This document shows, one piece after another, positions 7,625 to 16,012 of a DNA stretch of 64,000 bases. Each line of letters begins with the position of its first letter. The first letter of the stretch is position 1. Source of the DNA: Chryseotalea sp. WA131a (lineage in GTDB: Bacteria > Bacteroidota > Bacteroidia > Cytophagales > Cyclobacteriaceae). The notes beneath the pieces were generated by a model. That model did not search any database and was not told the DNA's origin. It saw only the letters and a program-made list of their open reading frames with translations. The stretch lies in the NCBI GenBank assembly GCA_025370075.1, contig CP073016.1, forward strand, positions 4,278,001 through 4,342,000, read 5' to 3'. Position numbers and translations under genes: made by a program.

Positions 7625-8800
7625 TTGCGGTGGATTAAATTTTTATTGGTTGTTTGGCTTACTGTCTTTTTCAATTTTGGATTTGCACAGCAATCTGGTA
7701 AGTTCAGGTTTACCATAGGGATGGGCACTTCTGAATCGAATAAGTTTTCGGTTTATCATATTGAGCCATCTAGGCGCATCCAAAAAAATGTAATATTAGG
7801 TGCGAGGTTTGAGTTGCACAATGTGCCAAACGTTGAGGAACTCTTTTCATACACGTTTGCGAGCCATTATTATTTTCCCAACGCACACATCATGAATATG
7901 TCAGTACGCTTTTTTGCGGGCTTAGGTTTAGGGTGCTATTCGGCTGCAAACAGAGCGACCGTAATAAGCTACTCGGCAAGTGGCCCTTTGCACACGTATG
8001 TCGAGGGTGTAGATGGAGTACGGGGCGGGTTCTATCCTCGCTTCGGCCTAGAATTCAATCGATTTGCCTTTTCGTTTGAATACAATTTTATTTATCGTAG
8101 AGAGGTTCGCACCACCTATTTTTTATACTCTTCCACTGGTTTGCAGACATGGTCGACCCCTTATGTTTTTAATACAGCTAACTATGCTTCTTTTAAGCTG
8201 AGTTATTATTTGGGCGCAAGAACGAATGATGATTTCAAAAAGGTGGAGTATGACGGGCAGAATTTTCGTAAGCTACGATTGGGGTTCGGGCTCGGGTATG
8301 CTGATCTTCACGCCAGCGATGGTCAGTCCACCAAAGGTGCTATTGTATTGTATGCAGAACCATCTTACCGAATCAGAAATGAAATAGCCATTGGCATTAG
8401 GCTTGAGTTGGTAGGCAGTTCATCCTACAAAATAAGTTCTCAGGGCATCGCGGGGCAGTATTACTTTTCAAATAGAAACTTCCGCCCTTTTGCGGGTGCG
8501 GGGATAAGCCTGTTCAAATCAAGATTCAATGATTCCAATTATGTTACTTACTTGAAATACTATTCGTCAAATGAACAAATGGCCATTGGCGTCTATCCGC
8601 GCATAGGCTTTGATGCAGGTCATTTTTCTTGCACCATTGATTGGAATTTTGTTTCCCCTACTCGGGCTACTATTAATAGCTTTGATATCCTTAATGGTAT
8701 AAACAATCAATCATATGAAGGAAATATTAACAGCAGCTACCTCTCGATAAAAGGCGGTATGTTTATAGGCGGAGGCAGAAAAAAATTACGCTATAATTGA
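7625..8800 (+). CDS. Outer membrane beta-barrel-like protein with two tandem homologous halves
   Basis: A 391-residue exported protein. The start is a TTG (7625), because a TGA immediately precedes it in frame and no in-frame ATG precedes the signal peptide FLLVVWLTVFFNFGFAQ. The mature part is rich in alternating aromatic/glycine beta-strand patterns and consists of two related halves. YHIEPSRRIQKNVILGARFEL (~residue 41) matches YAEPSYRIRNEIAIGIRLEL (~244); SHYYFPN matches GQYYFSN; FYPRFGLEFNRFAFSFEYNF matches VYPRIGFDAGHFSCTIDWNF; and both end in a short SFKLSYYLG/SIKGGMFIG strand. Each half is the size of a small eight-stranded barrel. It is the last gene of the protease cassette and converges on rimM. 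Confidence 0.75.
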   Translation: MRWIKFLLVVWLTVFFNFGFAQQSGKFRFTIGMGTSESNKFSVYHIEPSRRIQKNVILGARFELHNVPNVEELFSYTFASHYYFPNAHIMNMSVRFFAGLGLGCYSAANRATVISYSASGPLHTYVEGVDGVRGGFYPRFGLEFNRFAFSFEYNFIYRREVRTTYFLYSSTGLQTWSTPYVFNTANYASFKLSYYLGARTNDDFKKVEYDGQNFRKLRLGFGLGYADLHASDGQSTKGAIVLYAEPSYRIRNEIAIGIRLELVGSSSYKISSQGIAGQYYFSNRNFRPFAGAGISLFKSRFNDSNYVTYLKYYSSNEQMAIGVYPRIGFDAGHFSCTIDWNFVSPTRATINSFDILNGINNQSYEGNINSSYLSIKGGMFIGGGRKKLRYN

Positions 8801-8812
8801 GTGATTAACAAT

Positions 8813-9322
8813 TCAGATATCCAAAAATCCCTCTGGCAAATCTACCTTAATTAATTTCTTCGTCTTGTTGGTGCTGGTGATAAAGGGCCCGTTTACAGGA
8901 ATTAAAACTTCTTTTGTATTGTAATTTAGGGTAAGCAAGCGGTTGGGGCCGGTGGGCGAAACTTCTGTAATGGTGCCGAGTAAGCCCAATGTTTTGTCTT
9001 CTACCTGAAAGCCCAACACTTCGTCATCATAAAATTCTCCCCGCTTAAGTTTGGGGCGAATCGTTTTGGGCAGGTAGAGGCTACAGCCTTTCAATTCGTT
9101 TGCGTTTTCAGTAGTGTCGATGTCTTCGAATTTGAAAAACGTTTTATCACCTCTATCGGAAAATGACTCGATAAAATGAGGAACCAAATCATTCCGCACT
9201 TCTATAAAAAGTGATTTGATTTCTTCCAAATCGATAGAATCGCTAAGAATAGCCGTTACCTCGCCTTTTAGGCCGTGGGTGCGTGCAACATATCCTATTT
9301 TGTAGCAAAGATTTTTGTCCAT
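8813..9322 (-). CDS. rimM: 16S rRNA processing protein RimM
   Basis: A 169-residue RimM, which binds S19 and the 30S head during late small-subunit maturation. The N-terminal domain shows IGYVARTHGLKGEVTA, and the C-terminal PRC-barrel starts near residue 95 (GEFYDDEVLGFQVED) with VSPTGPNRLLTL and EVLIPVNGPFI, ending KKLIKVDLPEGFLDI. The gene follows rpsP after 66 bp containing a terminator-like hairpin. Its usual downstream neighbour trmD is displaced by the block at 4265-8800. Confidence 0.95.
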   Translation of the reverse strand: MDKNLCYKIGYVARTHGLKGEVTAILSDSIDLEEIKSLFIEVRNDLVPHFIESFSDRGDKTFFKFEDIDTTENANELKGCSLYLPKTIRPKLKRGEFYDDEVLGFQVEDKTLGLLGTITEVSPTGPNRLLTLNYNTKEVLIPVNGPFITSTNKTKKLIKVDLPEGFLDI

Positions 9323-9335
9323 ATCAATGTTAGAA

Positions 9336-9370
9336 ACAAAAATGCCCCCGCGAATGGCGGGGGCATTTGA
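9336..9370 (-). terminator. GC-rich hairpin with T tail between rpsP and rimM
   Basis: On the minus strand ATGCCCCCGC and GCGGGGGCAT form a strong stem around a short CATTC-type loop, followed by TTTTTG. The position directly after the rpsP stop suggests a terminator or attenuator that lowers rimM transcription relative to S16. Confidence 0.8.
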
Positions 9371-9388
9371 TTATCAAGTTCTGAATTT

Positions 9389-9916
9389 TTATGCTTGTGT
9401 CTCTGCGGTAGGTGTTTCACCTTCGGTAGCTGCAGCCTCTGCAACTGGAGCGGCTTCTTTTACTTCAGCCTTCTTGCGGATGGCTTCTGCGCGCGCTTCT
9501 TTCACTTTTGTTTCGGCTTCTTTGCGTGCTTTGGCAGCGTCTAACTTAGCCTTGCCAACATTCGCAGTTTTGGCTTCGACTTTATCATTTTTTACTTTCA
9601 ACCATTCTGCTAGTTTAGCATCAGCTGTCTCTTGTGAAAGAGCACCTTTGTTTACACCAATTTGAAGGTGACGCTTATACATAATGCCTTTGTATGAAAG
9701 CATAGCACGAACGGTATCTGATGGCTGAGCACCTACCATTAACCAATGGAATGCTCTTTCTTCTGCCAATTCGATTGTGGCAGGTACCGTGCCAGGATTA
9801 TAAGTACCAATTTTTTCAATGAATTTACCATCGCGTGGTGCGCGGGCATCTGTCACTACTACATCAAACAAAGACAACTTTTTGCGGCCTCTGCGGGCTA
9901 ATCTAATTTTTACCAT
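9389..9916 (-). CDS. rpsP: 30S ribosomal protein S16, with long C-terminal extension
   Basis: Residues 1-80 are a standard S16 (VKIRLARRGRKKLSLFDVVVTDARAPRDGKFIEKIGTYNP, then AFHWLMVGAQPSDTVRAMLSYKGIMYKRHL). Residues ~95-175 are an Ala/Lys/Glu-rich, probably helical or disordered tail (KAKLDAAKARKEAETKVKEA) ending in a proline/threonine-containing acidic stretch. Long S16 tails are usual in Bacteroidota. It is the first gene of the split rpsP-rimM-trmD-rplS group, with a TACCTTTG motif upstream. Confidence 0.96.
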   Translation of the reverse strand: MVKIRLARRGRKKLSLFDVVVTDARAPRDGKFIEKIGTYNPGTVPATIELAEERAFHWLMVGAQPSDTVRAMLSYKGIMYKRHLQIGVNKGALSQETADAKLAEWLKVKNDKVEAKTANVGKAKLDAAKARKEAETKVKEARAEAIRKKAEVKEAAPVAEAAATEGETPTAETQA

Positions 9917-10304
9917 TTTTTGTTACGTTTTTAATGTTGGAACACGTCCATTTTTAAAAGGATGGCAAAGGTAAAATTAATTTGTGATTAGACAATATGC
10001 TGATTGGAAAATGTGACAATTTGAAGAAAGAGGTATCTCTGCTAAGCTGGTTAGAAACAGTTCGGCAATAGCATAGCAACAGAAAGCCACAGCGATAGAG
10101 TGGCCATTGGTGGGGTAGGCCGAGGACCTGCAGTAGCCCGGTGGAGCTATGACCTGCATGGAGTGTTGGTGCGAAATGCCGCAAAGAATGCGAGAGACTA
10201 AAGGCTTTACTATCAAAATACAAAATCATAATATTTGTATAAGCGATTATTAGGTTTTTTTAATTTAAGGCCACTTTATACATTTACCTACTTTTAAATC
10301 AAGT
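9917..10304. other. 388-bp intergenic region between rpsP and sucA
   Basis: It holds the rpsP promoter-like motif, an AATTTGAAAAT-type dispersed repeat copy near 9996-10030, and a comparatively GC-rich block at 10040-10205. The block has several short inverted repeats (GCCAC/GTGGC around 10086-10105) and the direct repeat GACCTGCA. Reverse-strand open frames of 79 and 91 codons cross the block but match nothing I recognise. No convincing gene is called here. Confidence 0.5.
9966..9996 (-). promoter_or_regulatory. Candidate promoter of rpsP (ATTG-N19-TACCTTTG)
   Basis: On the minus strand TACCTTTG (9966-9973) matches the Bacteroidota -7 element exactly, and ATTG (9993-9996) lies 19 bp upstream as a near-consensus -33 box. 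The start codon of rpsP is ~50 bp downstream. Confidence 0.5.
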
Positions 10305-13025
10305 ATGGACAAGTACAGTTATATCTCCAATGCAGATACTGGTTATATTGACCAGCTCTACCAAACCTACAAACAAGAACCTGCTTCAGTAGATAGTTCG
10401 TGGCAAAAGTTTTTTGAAGGCTACGACCTTTCTTCACAAAGGTATGGTGAAAATGGCCATTCGGTGGGTGCTGTTGATGGCATTAATATCAAAGAGACGT
10501 ATGTGCGCACCTTAATTTTTGCTTACCGTTCGTTTGGGCACTTAAAATCGAACACCAACCCGGTGCGCGAGCGCAGGGACCATGGGGTGCAACTGGACCA
10601 CACCAAATTTGGTTTGACCGATGCGGATTTGGATACGGAGTTTAATGTGGCCGCTGAAATTGGTATGCCGAAGTCATCGCTTCGAAAGATTATTGAGCGA
10701 TTGAAGTTTTTGTATTTGGGCACGATTGGTTTTGAATACAACTTTATTCGCAACGATGAAGTTAGAAGTTGGTTCTTTAATAAAATTGAAAAAGAGTTTT
10801 TTAGCTACAACCCTAATCAAGAAGAAAAGAAACGGATACTTGGTAAACTAAATGAGGCGGTTGTTTTCGAAAACTTTTTGCACACCAAGTTTTTAGGCCA
10901 AAAAAGATTTTCGCTGGAAGGTGGTGAAAATACTATCCCGGCTTTGCAGACCATTATTAATAAAGCAGCCGAGTTGGGAGTGAAGGAGGCGGTGATTGGC
11001 ATGGCTCACAGAGGTCGGTTAAATGTGCTGACCAATATTCTTGGAAAAATTTACGAGCAGATTTTTACGGAATTTGAAGGAAACATCAATCCTGACTTGA
11101 CCATGGGCGATGGTGATGTGAAGTATCACTTGGGTTACTCAAGTCATATCGATACACCATCGGGAAACAAAATTTACTTGAAGTTGACGCCCAATCCATC
11201 GCACTTAGAGGCGGTGAACCCGTTGGTGGTGGGTTACACTCGTGGACAAATCGATGATGAGTACGAGGGCGATTTGAACAAAGCAATGTCGATTTTGATC
11301 CATGGCGATGCTGCGATCGCAGGGCAAGGAATTGGGTACGAAGTGATTCAGATGTCGGGCTTGCCGGGTTATACCACCGGTGGTACCATTCACTTTGTAA
11401 TTAACAATCAGGTTGGATTTACTACCGATTATGATGATGCGCGCACCAGTATTTATTGCACTGATATATCAAAGATTGTAGATGCGCCTATTCTTCATGT
11501 AAATGGTGACGATGCGGAGGCAGTAACTTTCTGTGCAAACTTGGCCGTGGAGTATCGCCAGAAATTTGGCAAAGATATTTTTATCGACATGTTGTGTTAC
11601 CGCAGGCATGGGCATAACGAAAGCGATGAACCAAAATTTACGCAGCCAAAGCTTTATAATTTGATTGCGAAGCACCCCAATCCACGCGAAGTGTATGTTA
11701 AAAAACTAATTGAGCGTGGTGATGTTGATGCGTCTTTAGCAGATGAAATGGACAAGAGTTTCCGTAATCAACTGCAAGACCGTTTGAATGAAGTGAAACA
11801 GAAGCCACTTCCGTACAAGCCACAAAAAATTGAAAATGAGTGGGAGAAGTTGCGCAAATCAGCCCCTTCAGATTTTGACCAATCGCCTGACACGAGCATC
11901 AAACAAGCGGTGATTGATAAAGTGGCCAAAGCATTGACCTCCATTCCGGAGGGATTTAAGCCGCTGAAGCAAATTGAAAAATTATTGAAAGATAGAAGTG
12001 CCGCTTTTTTTGAAACAAAAATGCTGGGCTGGGCAGAGGCAGAACTCTTGGCGTATGGTTCGTTATTGGCCCAAGGCACACCTGTGCGTATGAGCGGGCA
12101 AGATGTGAAACGCGGAACCTTCAGTCACCGCCATGCTTACTTTTTTGATGCGAATACAAATGCGCCCTATTGTGGACTGGATAATATTGAGAAGGGACAA
12201 TTGAAGTTCAACATTTACAATTCGTTGCTTTCTGAGTTTGGCGTGCTGGGTTTTGAATATGGATACGCGATGGCCACACCTCATGCGTTGGTAATTTGGG
12301 AAGCGCAGTTTGGAGATTTTGCCAATGGAGCACAAGTGATGATTGACCAATTTATTTCAAGTGCCGAATCGAAATGGCAGCGCATGAACGGATTGGTGAT
12401 GTTGTTGCCACATGGCTACGAAGGCCAAGGGCCAGAGCACTCAAACGCACGCCCTGAGCGGTTTTTACAACTATCGGCTGAGTACAACATGATTGTTTGT
12501 AACCCTACCACGCCAGCAAATATTTTCCATTTGCTTCGTAGGCAAGTGGCGTGGGAGTTTAGAAAACCATGTATTGTGTTTTCACCCAAGTCGCTGTTAC
12601 GACACCCTTTGGTGGTATCGCCCATCAAAGATTTTACAAACGGCTCTTTCCAGGAAGTGATTGATGATGGAATTGTGAACGCGAAAGAAGTGAAGAAGGT
12701 AGTCCTTTGCACGGGCAAGGTTTATTATGATCTGTTAGAAGCGCAAGCAAAAAAGAAAACCAAAGATGTAGCACTGGTGCGCGTGGAGCAATTGCATCCA
12801 TTCCCCGAAAAGCAATTGAATGCTGTATTGAAAAAGTACAAAGGAGCAAAGCTCGTATGGACACAAGAAGAGCCTGCGAACATGGGCTATTGGTCATTTA
12901 TACTAAGGTATATGACTGGTTTGGAATTGATTTCGCGAAAAGCAAGTGCTTCGCCTGCTACTGGCTATAGCAAAGTGCATAAAGCCGAGCAAGAGAAAAT
13001 AGTTTCACAAGCGTTGGAAGTTTAA
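10305..13025 (+). CDS. sucA: 2-oxoglutarate dehydrogenase E1 component
   Basis: This 906-residue thiamine-diphosphate enzyme decarboxylates 2-oxoglutarate and transfers the succinyl group to the E2 lipoyl domain. The N-terminus (SYISNADTGYIDQLYQTYKQEPASVDSSWQKFFEG) is the typical E1o peripheral-binding segment. GMAHRGRLNVLTNILGK, NPSHLEAVNPLVVG and IHGDAAIAGQGIGYEV are core E1o motifs, and RRHGHNESDEPKFTQP follows. The transketolase-type C-terminal half contains LPHGYEGQGPEHSNARPERFLQL. Size and organisation match full-length SucA. odhB starts 11 bp downstream. Confidence 0.97.
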   Translation: MDKYSYISNADTGYIDQLYQTYKQEPASVDSSWQKFFEGYDLSSQRYGENGHSVGAVDGINIKETYVRTLIFAYRSFGHLKSNTNPVRERRDHGVQLDHTKFGLTDADLDTEFNVAAEIGMPKSSLRKIIERLKFLYLGTIGFEYNFIRNDEVRSWFFNKIEKEFFSYNPNQEEKKRILGKLNEAVVFENFLHTKFLGQKRFSLEGGENTIPALQTIINKAAELGVKEAVIGMAHRGRLNVLTNILGKIYEQIFTEFEGNINPDLTMGDGDVKYHLGYSSHIDTPSGNKIYLKLTPNPSHLEAVNPLVVGYTRGQIDDEYEGDLNKAMSILIHGDAAIAGQGIGYEVIQMSGLPGYTTGGTIHFVINNQVGFTTDYDDARTSIYCTDISKIVDAPILHVNGDDAEAVTFCANLAVEYRQKFGKDIFIDMLCYRRHGHNESDEPKFTQPKLYNLIAKHPNPREVYVKKLIERGDVDASLADEMDKSFRNQLQDRLNEVKQKPLPYKPQKIENEWEKLRKSAPSDFDQSPDTSIKQAVIDKVAKALTSIPEGFKPLKQIEKLLKDRSAAFFETKMLGWAEAELLAYGSLLAQGTPVRMSGQDVKRGTFSHRHAYFFDANTNAPYCGLDNIEKGQLKFNIYNSLLSEFGVLGFEYGYAMATPHALVIWEAQFGDFANGAQVMIDQFISSAESKWQRMNGLVMLLPHGYEGQGPEHSNARPERFLQLSAEYNMIVCNPTTPANIFHLLRRQVAWEFRKPCIVFSPKSLLRHPLVVSPIKDFTNGSFQEVIDDGIVNAKEVKKVVLCTGKVYYDLLEAQAKKKTKDVALVRVEQLHPFPEKQLNAVLKKYKGAKLVWTQEEPANMGYWSFILRYMTGLELISRKASASPATGYSKVHKAEQEKIVSQALEV

Positions 13026-13036
13026 TTTAGCCAGAC

Positions 13037-14569
13037 ATGCCACAACAAGTAAAAGTCCCCACAATAGGCGAGTCCATCACCGAAGTAACCATTGCCAATT
13101 GGCTAAAGAAAGATGGCGATGTGGTGAAGATGGATGAAGTAATTGCCGAACTAGAATCAGACAAAGCTACATTTGAATTGACGGCACCTCAACCGGGTGT
13201 TCTTAAAATCTCAAAACAAAAAGGCGAAGTAGTACCCATCGGAACGATTATCTGCGAGATAGCGGATGGCCAAGGAACAACGGCTACTTCTTCAACCTCA
13301 TCAAAATCAACTTCTCTACCTGCATCAACTACAACCCCTCCTTCACAAACTATGAAAGCAACCGGAGCCATCAAAGAAATGAAAGTGCCCGCTGTGGGCG
13401 AATCTATCACCGAAGTAACCATTTCCACTTGGTTAAAGAAAGATGGTGACTTTGTAAAATTAGATGAGGTAATTGCAGAAGTAGAATCGGACAAAGCTAC
13501 GTTTGAGTTACCAGCCGAAGCAAACGGTATTTTGCGGATTGTGGCTAACGAAAAAACAACATTGCCCATTGGTGGATTGATTTGTAAAATTGAGGTGACG
13601 GAAGGCGGAGAGGTAACTACTCCAACACCTCAAACTACTACTCCAACACCAACTCCAACCGTTACCACTTCATCTTATGCGGCAGGCACACCTTCACCTG
13701 CAGCCGCAAAAATTTTGGATGAGAAAGGTATCGCTACCAGTCAAGTTGCAGGAAGTGGAGTAGGTGGTAGAATTACCAAAGAAGATGCAGTGAAAGCGCA
13801 GGTATCATCACCAAAAGAAACGAAAACTGCACCAGTACTTGCACCTCCCGTTATTACGTCTGGAGGAAGCAGAAACGAGCGCAGAGAAAAGATGACTTCA
13901 TTGCGCAAGACGATTGCCAAGCGATTGGTGGCTGTGAAAAATGAAACGGCCATGCTCACTACTTTCAATGAAGTAGATATGAAGCCTGTGATGGATTTGC
14001 GTGCGAAGTACAAAGAACAATTCAAAGAAAAATATGGTGTGGGATTGGGCTTCATGTCGTTTTTTACCAAAGCGGTATGTGCTGCATTGAAAGAATTTCC
14101 GGCCGTGAACGCGAGCATAGATAAAGATGAAATTGTATATCATGATTATTGCGATGTATCGGTTGCGGTCTCCACTCCACGAGGATTGGTGGTGCCTGTT
14201 ATCCGAAATGCGGAGTCGTTGAGCATGAACCAAATTGAAAGTGAGATTGTGCGATTGGCTGGAAAAGCGCGCGATGGAAAACTGTCGATTGAAGAAATGA
14301 CGGGTGGAACATTTACGATTACCAATGGTGGTGTTTTTGGTTCAATGTTATCAACACCCATAATCAACGCACCTCAATCAGCTATTTTGGGGATGCACAA
14401 TATTGTGGAGCGGCCTATTGCATTAAAGGGTGAAGTAGTAATACGACCTATCATGTATTTGGCACTTTCGTACGACCACCGAATTGTGGACGGAAGAGAA
14501 TCCGTTAGTTTTTTGGTACGCGTGAAGGAGATGTTAGAAGACCCAGGACGATTGATTTTGGGGGTTTGA
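13037..14569 (+). CDS. odhB: Dihydrolipoyllysine-residue succinyltransferase (E2), two lipoyl domains
   Basis: The 510-residue E2 transfers succinyl from lipoamide to CoA. Two lipoyl domains are seen, at about residues 1-77 and 114-190, each with the lipoylated lysine in ESDKATFEL. Thr/Pro/Ser-rich linkers follow, then an E3-binding domain (SPAAAKILDEKGIATSQVAGSGVGGRITKEDA), then the catalytic domain with LSYDHRIVDGRESV near the C-terminus. Most proteobacterial SucB proteins have one lipoyl domain. The next gene starts 8 bp after the stop and is unrelated to the complex; E3 (lpd) comes 1.4 kb later. Confidence 0.95.
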   Translation: MPQQVKVPTIGESITEVTIANWLKKDGDVVKMDEVIAELESDKATFELTAPQPGVLKISKQKGEVVPIGTIICEIADGQGTTATSSTSSKSTSLPASTTTPPSQTMKATGAIKEMKVPAVGESITEVTISTWLKKDGDFVKLDEVIAEVESDKATFELPAEANGILRIVANEKTTLPIGGLICKIEVTEGGEVTTPTPQTTTPTPTPTVTTSSYAAGTPSPAAAKILDEKGIATSQVAGSGVGGRITKEDAVKAQVSSPKETKTAPVLAPPVITSGGSRNERREKMTSLRKTIAKRLVAVKNETAMLTTFNEVDMKPVMDLRAKYKEQFKEKYGVGLGFMSFFTKAVCAALKEFPAVNASIDKDEIVYHDYCDVSVAVSTPRGLVVPVIRNAESLSMNQIESEIVRLAGKARDGKLSIEEMTGGTFTITNGGVFGSMLSTPIINAPQSAILGMHNIVERPIALKGEVVIRPIMYLALSYDHRIVDGRESVSFLVRVKEMLEDPGRLILGV

Positions 14570-14577
14570 CCCATTTT

Positions 14578-15549
14578 ATGATAAAGAAGCTATCCATTCA
14601 AAATTTCAAATCTATAAAAGACCTTCAGCTAGATTGCAGAAGGGTTAACCTGTTTATTGGCGAACCTAATGTTGGTAAGTCAAATATTCTTGAAGCCATA
14701 TCAGTCCAAGCAATTCAGCAAACACTGAGCACAGAAGGACTAATAAGATTATTTGATTTTAGCAATTTGTTTTATGAAAATGACCCATCAAACAAAATAG
14801 TTGTCAAGACAGATGAAATGTGGACAGAGATTTCATATGATAAGGGCGTAATTGATTTTTCATTTTTTAAAGATGAGAATTTTAAACGCCAATGGAAGTC
14901 AAATTTTCCTCTTACGTCATTTGGAGCACAAGGCGTTCCATGGGACTTTGGAATACATCCTTACTATTTTAAAGTACTTAAGAGTCACCCATTACTAAAT
15001 TTTGAATTTCTTTCATCCCCTCATGGAGATAATTTGTTCCTTATGCTTCAGACCAACAAAGTCCTTCGTCAGTTGGTTGGAGAATTTGTTCAAGAAAGGG
15101 GTTTTAAATTAAACTTGAAGCAGGCAAACTACGCGATTGAAATTTCGAAAGAAAATGGTGGATTCTTAACCACCTATCCTTATGAATTGATTTCAGATAC
15201 GCTCCAGAGAATCATATTTTATATGGCAGCGCTAGAGACAAATAAGGATGGTTCTACCCTTTTGTTTGAAGAGCCAGAGTCAAGTGTCTTTCCTTATTAT
15301 ACTAAATATTTGGCGGAGAGAATAGCTTATGGAAATGGCCAACAGTTTTTTATGACCACTCATAACCCTTATTTTTTGCAATCACTTATTCAAAAAACTC
15401 CTATTGACGATTTGCAAATCAATGTGGTTTTAATGAATGAAGCTCTTCAAACAATAGTAAAGCCAATTAATGGAATTGAAAAAATTGAACAAATGATTGA
15501 CCTCGATTCGAGTGTTTTTCTAAATCTTGATAAGCTCATTGACGAATGA
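14578..15549 (+). CDS. OLD/RecF-like AAA ATPase, candidate defence or DNA-repair module
   Basis: A 323-residue SMC/OLD-type ATPase. The ATG at 14578 (MIKKLSIQNFKSIKDLQLDC) is the natural start; a TTG at 14566 overlaps odhB. Walker A is GEPNVGKSNILEA near residues 29-36, Walker B is STLLFEEPESSVFP, and FFMTTHNPYFLQSL contains the switch histidine typical of OLD-like proteins. No C-terminal Toprim nuclease is fused; the next gene overlaps by 4 bp and has Toprim-like features. Base composition is AT-richer than sucA/odhB, suggesting insertion. Such ATPase-nuclease pairs (OLD, Gabija, Septu-like) are known phage defence components; this pair's role is inferred. Confidence 0.75.
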   Translation: MIKKLSIQNFKSIKDLQLDCRRVNLFIGEPNVGKSNILEAISVQAIQQTLSTEGLIRLFDFSNLFYENDPSNKIVVKTDEMWTEISYDKGVIDFSFFKDENFKRQWKSNFPLTSFGAQGVPWDFGIHPYYFKVLKSHPLLNFEFLSSPHGDNLFLMLQTNKVLRQLVGEFVQERGFKLNLKQANYAIEISKENGGFLTTYPYELISDTLQRIIFYMAALETNKDGSTLLFEEPESSVFPYYTKYLAERIAYGNGQQFFMTTHNPYFLQSLIQKTPIDDLQINVVLMNEALQTIVKPINGIEKIEQMIDLDSSVFLNLDKLIDE

Positions 15550-16010
15550 TTTATTTGGAATGTTATGCAGACGAGGCATTAGTTAAGTCGTTTGGTGTCA
15601 CATCCAAAATGATAAAACATGCTTTCAACAAGGGTGAGGTTTGTAATCTTTTAAGTAAATCATCTAATAATATTGGTATAGTTGATGAAGACCCTAGCAG
15701 TGGGAAGCCTAAGTATGAGAGGCAAATGTTAACGAAAATAGTCTTTGAGAATCAGTTATTAAAAGTATGCGAGGATAAATCCACTAATAACAAACTTATT
15801 GTTTTAAGGCCTCGCTTAGAAGATTTTATCATTCGTATTGCCAGGGAAAGCAACTTGTTGAACGAAAGGATTCCTATGGAAGCGAGCAAGTTGTATGAAT
15901 TTCTGACCCACAGAAGAAGCGTACAAAAGTTTGAGTTGTTCAAAGATTTTATTCAGCAATTATCGAAGGAAAACGACACAATGATTAAGTTTATCAATTT
16001 TATCAAATAG
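15546..16010 (+). CDS. Small Toprim-like partner of the OLD-like ATPase
   Basis: A 154-residue protein whose start overlaps the ATPase stop (ATGA). The N-terminus reads IYLECYADEALVKSFG, which resembles the first Toprim strand (VEGxxDE) of OLD and RloB-like nucleases, and residues ~43-50 read IGIVDEDPSS, which can supply the DxD metal-binding pair. The rest is helical and charged, with no further motif. The tight coupling suggests a complex with the ATPase, a split version of a single-chain OLD nuclease. Only 2 bp separate it from lpd. The Toprim assignment rests on two short motifs and should be treated as likely rather than proven. Confidence 0.55.
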   Translation: MIYLECYADEALVKSFGVTSKMIKHAFNKGEVCNLLSKSSNNIGIVDEDPSSGKPKYERQMLTKIVFENQLLKVCEDKSTNNKLIVLRPRLEDFIIRIARESNLLNERIPMEASKLYEFLTHRRSVQKFELFKDFIQQLSKENDTMIKFINFIK

Positions 16011-16012
16011 TT

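Noticed and set aside
9954..10229. Two overlapping reverse-strand ORFs (79 and 91 codons) between rpsP and sucA
   Set aside because: Two frames open over the same GC-rich block, no recognisable domain, and no start or spacing signal that favours one; described as intergenic instead.
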